A stretch of 64,000 nt of DNA from positions 15,295,001 to 15,359,000 of the forward strand of contig OX387610.1 in the NCBI GenBank assembly GCA_947568835.1, given 5' to 3'. Shown here piece after piece: positions 50,101-59,100 of this stretch. The notes beneath the pieces were generated by a model. That model worked only from the letters and a program-made list of their open reading frames with translations, was not told the origin of the DNA and searched no databases. How positions within the stretch are numbered: position 1 is the stretch's first letter; each line of letters starts with the position of its first letter. The DNA comes from Protonemura montana. Its lineage: Eukaryota > Arthropoda > Insecta > Plecoptera > Nemouridae. A program made the translations under genes and the position numbers.

Positions 50101-53100
50101 AATGTTACCCCAGCTGGTCAGCTGGTCAGCTGGTCAGATACAAACTAAAAAGTTGAACATCGCAGATTTAAGGCTTTTATATAAGGTTAACTAGCAGAAC
50201 CCGATGCCTAACGGCACCTTAAGATTTTGAGGGAGTGGGCATTTTGATTTATATTTTACTTGACTTGAAGCATATTTTAAAAAGTTTTCGAAATTTGTCA
50301 GATGCCGTTCCAAAAGTTTTAAATAGGGCCACAACCTAAAGTGCCAAACAACACCTAACAATATTGTTAAATACCATACAATTCCATAAAATACCATAGA
50401 ATACCATAGAACTCCATAGAATACCATAGAATACCATATAACTCAATAGAATTTCATAGAATATCATAGAACTCCAAAGAATACCATAGAATACCAAACA
50501 ATATCATAGAATACCAAAGAACTCCATAGAATACCATAGAATACCATAGAATACCATAGAATACCATAGAATACTAAATAATATCATCGACTACCATAGA
50601 ACTCCATAGAATACCAAAGAATACCAAACAAAATCATAGAATACCAAAGAACTCCAAAGAATACCATAGAACTCCATAGAATACCATACAATATCATAGA
50701 ATACAAAAAAAATATCATAGAATACCCTAGAACTCACTAGAATATCATAAAATACCGAACAATGTCATAGAATACCATAGAATACCATAGAATACCATAT
50801 AATATCATAGAATACCAAAAAATATAATAGAGTACCATAGAACTCAATAGAATACCATAGAATACCATAGAATACCAAACAATATCATAGAATACCATAG
50901 ATCACCAAACAATACCATAGAATACCATAAAATACCAAACAATATCATAGAATACCATAGAACTCAAAAGAATATCATAAAATACCAAACAATGCCATAG
51001 AATACCATAGAATACCATAGAATACCATATAATACCATAGAATACCATACAATACCATACATTACCATACAATATCATAGAATACCAAAAAATATAATAG
51101 AGTACCATAGAACTCCATAGAATACCATAGTACACGATAGAATGCCATAGAATACCATAGAATACCAAACAATATCATAGAATACCATAGAATACCATAG
51201 AATACCAAACAATATCATAGAATACCATAGAATACCATAGAATACCATAAAATATCATAGAATACAAAAAATACAATAGAGTACTAAGGAACTCCATAGA
51301 ATACCATAGAATACCATAGAATACCATAGAACTTAATAGAATATCATAGAATACCATACAATATCATAGAATACAAAAAAATATCAAAGAATACCATAGA
51401 ACTCAATAGAATATCATAAAATACCAAACAATGTCATAGAATACCATAGAATACCATACAATACCATACAATACCATACAATACCATACAATATCATAGA
51501 ATACCAAAAAATATAATAGAGTACCATAGAACTCCATAGAATACCATAGTACACGATAGAATACCATAGAATACCATAGAATACCATAGAATATCAAACA
51601 ATATCATAGAATACCATAGAATACCATAGAATACAATAGAACTCCATAGAATACCATAGTATACCATAGAATACCATAGAATGCCATACAATATCATAGA
51701 ATACCAAAAAATATCATAGAATACCATAGAACTCCATAGAATACCATAGAATACCATGGAACTCCATAGAATACCATAGAATACCATACAATATCATAGA
51801 ATACCAAACAATATCATAGAATACCATAGAACTCCATAGAATACCATAGAATACCATAGAATACCATAGAATACCATAGAATACCATAGAATACCATAGA
51901 ATACCATAAAATACCATAGAATACCATAGAATACCAAACTATATCATAGATTACCATAGAACACCATAGAATACCAAACAATACCATAAAATACCATAAA
52001 ATACCATAGAATACCAAACTATATAATAGAATACCAAACAATACCATAGAATACCAAACAATACCATAGAATACCATATAACTCTAAATAATACCATATA
52101 ATACCATACAAAATCATAAAATACCAAACAATATCATAGAATACCATAGAACTCCATAGAATACCATAGAATACCTTGGAATACCATAGTTTACCATAGA
52201 ATACCATAGAATACTATAGAATACCATAGAATACCATAGAATACCATAGAATATCATAGAATACCATAGAATACCATAGAATACCATAGAACTCCATAGA
52301 ATACCATAGAATACCATAGAATACCATAGAATAACATAGACTACCATGTAACACCATAAAGTACTATACAATATTAAACACTTCCATAGAAAACCGTATT
52401 AAACGTAGATTGCTTATTTGGATTAGATTTGATAAAACTGCACTCTGTCATTAATGACGTTTTGAATTTAAATACCTGTTGAATAATCACGGCATCCTCG
52501 AAAATAAAATAAGTATCCACGGCGTCCTGATTCGATGAAAGATATCTGTCAAATGTTTATCTTTGATCTGTCAATGTCACTTTAAATCTAGTTTTGGCAA
52601 AATTATCAATAAAAAACTAATCAAGTGTGTTTTGTTTGTTTAAAAACCCTATTTAATGTGTAAAAGACCTGCAAAGAAAGTTAGGATTGTTATTGATTTA
52701 CATATTTGTCACAAATATCATTGATGGCTTGGAATCAACTGTGTGATCTTGTCTAGGCTGGGGATGGAGAAAAATCGTCGTATTTTAAGAAATTTCTTGT
52801 CTTTCGTATACTATTTACAATAAATATCTTTAAATATGTTTACAAAAGATTCCAATAGTTGTGTTAATAGATTGTTTAACTTTCCAAACCTTTTTGACGT
52901 GTAAATAACCTCCACAAGAATGCCACGGGCTTGTCAAGTGGCTATTTTTCATCTTGCTAGCCAAGACACCAACAATATTTTTGATACTTTACTATAATAA
53001 TGCTCTTTAAAATCACCGTGAAAAAGACGTAGTTGGATTAAATCCTGAATAAAGAACCAAAATAAGCCAATTTCACACGTTTTTCCTTCAGTTCTAGAGA

Positions 53101-56100
53101 TTTTGAAAAGAATTTGACATTGACGTTGACATTGACATTGACGTTTGAATATCCTGAATGCACTGCCGCAAAGATAAGTTTAAGAATTCGTTCACCCTGC
53201 AGTGGTCAAAAAACCAAACAAATGAATGCATCTGTCAAACTTTTTGCAAAATTATTTCTATTTCACTTAAAACGAACGTAAATAACAGCGTTTGTGCTCA
53301 ATTTCTTCAATAACTTTCATAGGCATGCATAAACAGTATTACCGAGCTGCTGCGGGTGAGTAATAGGCAAGTTTTGAATGAAATAAAAATCGAACTGTGA
53401 GACATGGCTCCAATTTTCCTAGGCAGGAAATTTCAAACACAATTATCAATATTTCACCAAAAAAACGCTTTCAAATCACCCTCAAAGTGTCACAATAGGA
53501 TAGAGATTTTAATTTTGAACAATTATAACCCAATTGCACACGTTTTTAACCAAATTTCGCAATTTAAATCAACATGTACAGAAAAATGTTACCCCAGCTG
53601 GTCAGCTGGTCAGCTGGTCAGATACAAACTAAAAAGTTGAACATCGCAATTTAAGGCTTTTATATAAGGTTAATTGGGTCTGGATATTGTTTGTTTGTTG
53701 CATGAATTTTAAACACACAAAGTTTAACATTAAAATCAGTGACATATGAAGGTAAACTTGTTGAAATTACAAGCAACCTTCTTTTATAACCAGGACTGTA
53801 CATCATAAGAATTATCACTAAATCATTATTACTGTATTATTATCATAGTTTGTAGATACGGGATTCATGGCTTGTAAATGTTTTTTTTTTATTTATTAAA
53901 GCCAATAAAAGAAATCAATCAAAATACATTTTTGTTCACTTCTTTGAATTTCTCCGGTTTATGGATAATGTTTTTATTATTTTAGCAACAGGTAATGCAT
54001 TGTTTTCATGAGACTCACGCTGTCGACGGCAAGAATCTTAGCCCAGATGAAGACGAGCAAGGGGCGGAGCTCCCGAGCTGAACTCTGCAGTAGCTTGAGA
54101 ACGTACGGGAAGATTCCGACGGAGAGAGCGAGGTTCACGGCCCACGCTCCTAAGTCCAGGAATCTGCCGAGAAGCTCCAACGCTCGCAGTCGATGAACCT
54201 GACTCAGCAGCACCTAGCAACAGACACAGGGCGGGTCAACTTCCGTGATCTCACGTAGACCAGTGATTCCAACACGCCAAACCATTCAGTGACCACCCAT
54301 CCAATACCTGACCCAGCGCAGTGTTGCTTAACTTTCATCCCTCCAACCTCTCTCCCGAACAGGACTGGTCATGTGTATGATGGTCACCCATCCAATACCT
54401 GACCCAGCGCAGTGTTGGTTAACTTTCATCCCTCCAACCTCTCTCCCGAACTGAACTGGTCATGTGTATGATGGTCACCCATCCAATACCTGACCCAGTG
54501 CAGTGTTGCTTAACTTTCATCCCTCCAACCTCTCTCCCGAACAGAACTGGTCATGTGTATGATGGTCACCCATCCAATACCTGACACAGCGCAGTGTTGC
54601 TTAACTTTCATCCCTCCAACCTCTCTCCCGAACAGAACTGGTCATGTGTATGATGGTCACCCATGCAATACCTGACTCAGCGCAGTGTTGGTTAACTTTC
54701 ATCCCTCCAACCTCTGTCCCGAACTGAACTGGTCATGTGTATGATGGTCACCCATCCAATACCTGACTCAGCGCAGTGTTACTTAACTTTATCCCTCCAA
54801 CCTCTCTCCCGAACAGAACTGGTCATGTGTATGATGGTCACCCATCCAATACCTGACCCAGTGCAGTGTTGCTTAACTTTCATCCCTCCAACCTCTCTCC
54901 CGAACAGAACTGGTCATGTGTATGATGGTCTCCCATCCAATACCTGACCCATCACAGTGTTGCTTAACTTTCATCCCTGCAACCTCTCTCCCGAATAGAA
55001 CTGGTCATGTGTATGATGATCACCCATCCAACACAGTGACTCAGCGCAGTGTTGCTTAACTCAAGTGATCTCACGTGAACCAGTGTTTCCAACACGCCAA
55101 CTGTTAAGACTGGGGTAAATTGCTTCGATGCTGCAGAATTACAAAGCTAAGTTCAGCGCAATCGAATGCCACTGACAGCGACATCGATACAGAACGGAAA
55201 CATTGGAAAACATTCGTACCTCAGCCTGAAATGAAACAGAACCTAAAATTCTAAAATATATAATATTACACAAATACAAAACAAAACAAACAATAGAAAT
55301 AAAGTTTTAAAATTTCTATCTCCAAAAGTTGAGCTAAAAATCGATAAAGATTATTTGAGTGTAAACCAGTCTCAAATGTGGGTAACCTGCGAGAAATAAC
55401 GAAATTAAATCTCGTACGATGATAACTCAACTTTAACAAAAACTATTTCAACTGGGTTTTGAATGCTAAGTGAAGAACAACTGAATTTCCCAACGTTTTG
55501 TAACTTGTACCTGTTACTTTATCAAGGGGTTAAAGTGGTCCTAAGAAGTAACCAGTCCTTGATAAAGTAACAGGTACAAGTTACGAAACGTTGGGAAATT
55601 TAGTTGTTCTTCACTTAGCATTCAAAACCCAGTTGAAATAGTTTTTGATAAAACTAGTTCTAAGTTTACATCAAGTAGACATGAGTCTAAAACTATCATA
55701 AATTACTCAACTTGACGGTACACTGTAATTTTGGCGGCTGTCCTCTCAGAAACTTTGGCGTCAGCTTTGTCTCTCTAGCCTAACCTAACCTGACCTAACA
55801 TAACCTAACCTAACCTTACCTGACCTAACCTAACCTGACCTAACCTAACCTAACCTAACCTGACCTAACCTAACCTAACCTAACCTAACCTAACCTAACC
55901 TAACCTGACCTAACCTAACCTAACCTAACCTAACCTAACGTGACCTAACCTGACCTAACCTAACCTAACCTAACCTGACCTAACCTAACCTAACCTAACC
56001 TAACCTAACCTAACCTAACCTAACCTAACCTAACCTGACCTAACCTAACCTAACCTAACCTAACCTGACCTAACCTGACCTGACCTAACCTAACCTGACC

Positions 56101-59100
56101 TAACCTAACCTGACCTAACCTAACCTGACCTAACCTGACCTAACATAACCTAACATAACCTAACCTAACATAACCTACTCAACGCTACGTTTAGCTCGAC
56201 TATACCCGAAGCTATACCTGCAACACGATGGGAAGCTGCTCGGGCGGATTCCGTTCCTCGGAGCCGAGCGCCAGCCAGACCTGGAACGCAGTCAGCTGTT
56301 CTTCGAAGAACGGTGAATGCACGAACGGCGCCTCCTTCTCTTTGATGGCCGGCAGCTGAGCCAGGCACAGATCCAGAGCAAGGTCCCACGCCTGGAGACG
56401 GATAAACACGTTGCATTTTAAAAGTATGTAATCAACATCAACTGTCTGAGTCAGCTTTCAATTGAAAGAAGTTTAAACAATGCATGAACCAAGACATAGC
56501 AGTTGGTTGAAAATTAATTGACATTTCTTTGCTTGGTGACAGTTGACATTATCAGAGATAAAATGACATCAACTCTGGTTTTGCTGTCAGGTGTAAAACT
56601 ACAGGAAGCTGTGAATGAGACAAGACTTCAATATTGTTTTGTTTTTGTTAAATTGGAAGCCCAAGCTCAATTTTTAAAGACCTTATCCAAAATTATTTCG
56701 TTAAACATATTTTTTTAGGAACTGTGGTATTTGTATAAAACTTTTTAAGAATTATAATGGCACCGTTCAAGACTTGGTCCAGCGGGAGCAAAGAAAAAGG
56801 ACAACAGGTAAGAGTTCAACTAATTTCTATCACGTGAAGACCACTCATTTACATGACATTTCCCTCAAGAAAGCTTTTAATGTAGTAGCATTTTTTGAAT
56901 GATTAACCAGTTTTTTGGCAACTTATAAACTGTACCGGATAAAAGCAGTAATATATCTCATTAAACTCTTTTGTTAAAGCTGCCCATCATCATCTTCTTA
57001 CAAGCAATGTTTTCTCTATCTCTGTCTTTCTCTCTCCAGTACAGTTCGTTCTTTGTTTCAGAAAACTCGAGCAAATGGAGTGAAGATTGCACTTCAACGA
57101 TGCTCATGCAACAAGTGTAAGAAAGTGGAGTTGGATGCAAAGTTTTGTAAGCAAACAAAGAAGATGAAAAGACAGGCGAGAAAACGAGAACAATTGAAAA
57201 CGGTGATCTCATGAGAAGCCAAGAACGACTACAAATTATCTGTCATCGTCAAAACATCCATTTTGTATTTCGATGCATTTTTAGTGCAAATTGTTGGTAA
57301 TTTTTCGCTTGATTTTTTTAAATGAACTTTGCTTGGCTTTGGATTTAGAATTATATTGATGCTAAGAATATAATTATGTATTTTATTGCAACCTTCACAG
57401 ATGCTATCACGAAAGTGGTTCGTAGATATGTGATTTTACTGACGTTGAGTCGATTGATTGTAATTAGATTGAAACGAAGTCTGTTTCAGACAACTCTTCA
57501 TTATAAAGTCAACTAATTGAGTCCACAATCAAACAAACACCAGCACAATCAGCTATTCTTAGTGGACATAAAATTAAAATACTTTCCCCATTGCAAGCGT
57601 TTGCAATTTAAATAAGATTTCATCTAAAATACAACAACGCATCCAACATCAAATTGTAGTTACTGGAGATTGACAGGTTGTGACGTGATATAGCGTCACT
57701 AGAATCAGAGTGACTGTGAGTATTCACAGCCTCTTGGTTCTACTCCTTGGAGATCCGTCATTCTCATCAAATACACTAAAATCGTCTCAAAAAGCCAGTG
57801 TCCAAGTAGCTCGATTGGTTAGAGCAACACCCGCGACAGGTGGAGATCGGGGTCCAAGTAGCTCAATTGGTTAGAGCAACACCCGCGACAGGCGGAGATC
57901 GGGGTCCAAGTAGCTCAATTGTTTAGAGCAACACCCGCGACAGGTGGAGATCGGGGTCCAAGTAGCTCAATTGGTTAGAGCAACACCCGCGACAGGTGGA
58001 GATCGGGGTCCAAGTAGCTCAATTGGTTAGAGCAACACCCGCGACAGGTGGAGATCGGGGTCCAAGTAGCTCAATTGGTTAGAGCAACACCCGCGACAGG
58101 TGGAGATCGGGGTCCAAGTAGCTCAATTGGTTAGAGCAACACCTGCGACAGGTGGAGATCGGGGTCCAAGTAGCTCAATTGGTTAGAGCAACACCCGCGA
58201 CAGGTGGAGATCAGGGTTCGAGTCCCCGTTTGAACACCAATTATTGATCGGTATTTATAATGGAGTAAATACTTTGTCCGTTGCAAACGATTGGAATTGA
58301 AATGAGATTGTATGTAATATTAGTAAGTTCAATATGAAGATGACGCTGACCTGCCACATGGGATGCTGGAACGTTGGCGGTAGTTTCGGTGACGATACAG
58401 GAGTGCAGTCGTACGACCGCATTATCCGCTCGGCAAGCAGGAAGTTTCGGAACAAACTGGCCACCAGCAGATCTTGCCGAAACAGTTTCTGGAACAGATC
58501 TGGAAACACAAAGCATTCAGCTGCGACGTTTCTACGTTGAAATCAGATCAATATTGTTCCTCGTTTAGTTATAAGAGTCTGACGGCAAATGGTGAATGTT
58601 TTTATAATAAACTTTCAACAGATTTTCAGCTGTCTTTTGTGAAAAACAATACTTCATCATTTAAGACCAATGTTAGAAACTTTCTGTTGAAAAATGCTGT
58701 TATTCTGTCAAAGAGTTTTTGCATTTTAAGCATCGAACCTAGATAAGACTTGACGTATTCGTAGGCCACTCTGTACAATTCAATTTGTTGAATTATTAAA
58801 CTAATTGAATTAAATTTATTCCAAAGTATTGCAAATGAAGTACAAAAAATAGCAACAAATTTAAAATACTTTTATGTAGCAACAAAACTCAGAATAGGGA
58901 AAAACAAAGTGCCATCAATAGGATATGAGTGTTGCAAATATGGTACATATATGTAATAATATTAAGTAATAATATGTCATATATATGTTCAGTACTGAAA
59001 AACTTATAAAATATAGCAATATAAATGATGTATATTGTAATTGATATAATAATGTTGGGTTTAGCTTACCTCTAGGAAGTGTGTTCCATGCAATGGTATC

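Larger units (their letters stand above)
41419..56391 (-). other. RPTOR: RPTOR exons 8-14: HEAT-repeat region and linker start
   Basis: Exons 56391-56218, 54213-54019, 47599-47525, 44960-44703, 43816-43673, 43094-42830 and 41659-41419 (residues 375-825). Exon 9 includes [20 protein letters not shown] and [13 protein letters not shown]; exon 10 [19 protein letters not shown]; exon 11 [18 protein letters not shown] and ARWCGVRD; exon 12 [12 protein letters not shown]. Exon 13 ends in a Ser-rich stretch with RVASQ and [12 protein letters not shown], like the human RRASSYSSLNSL region. Exon 14 includes [19 protein letters not shown] and ends within a sequence that has been amplified into a minisatellite. 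Confidence 0.94.

Noticed and set aside
50902-52371. Minus-strand frames reading [17 protein letters not shown]
   Set aside because: Translations of the 10-bp ATACCATAGA satellite; no start context, splice sites or domain.
54290-55075. Possible 5S rRNA gene cluster
   Set aside because: Only the internal promoter region resembles 5S rRNA; the 5' third and terminal stem are absent in every unit, so no functional 5S rRNA can be made.
57800-58240. Cluster of eight tRNA-like sequences as possible tRNA genes
   Set aside because: Seven lack a B box and T arm, and the last is joined to a dispersed SINE body; the anticodon loop (CGCGACA) lacks the usual T33.
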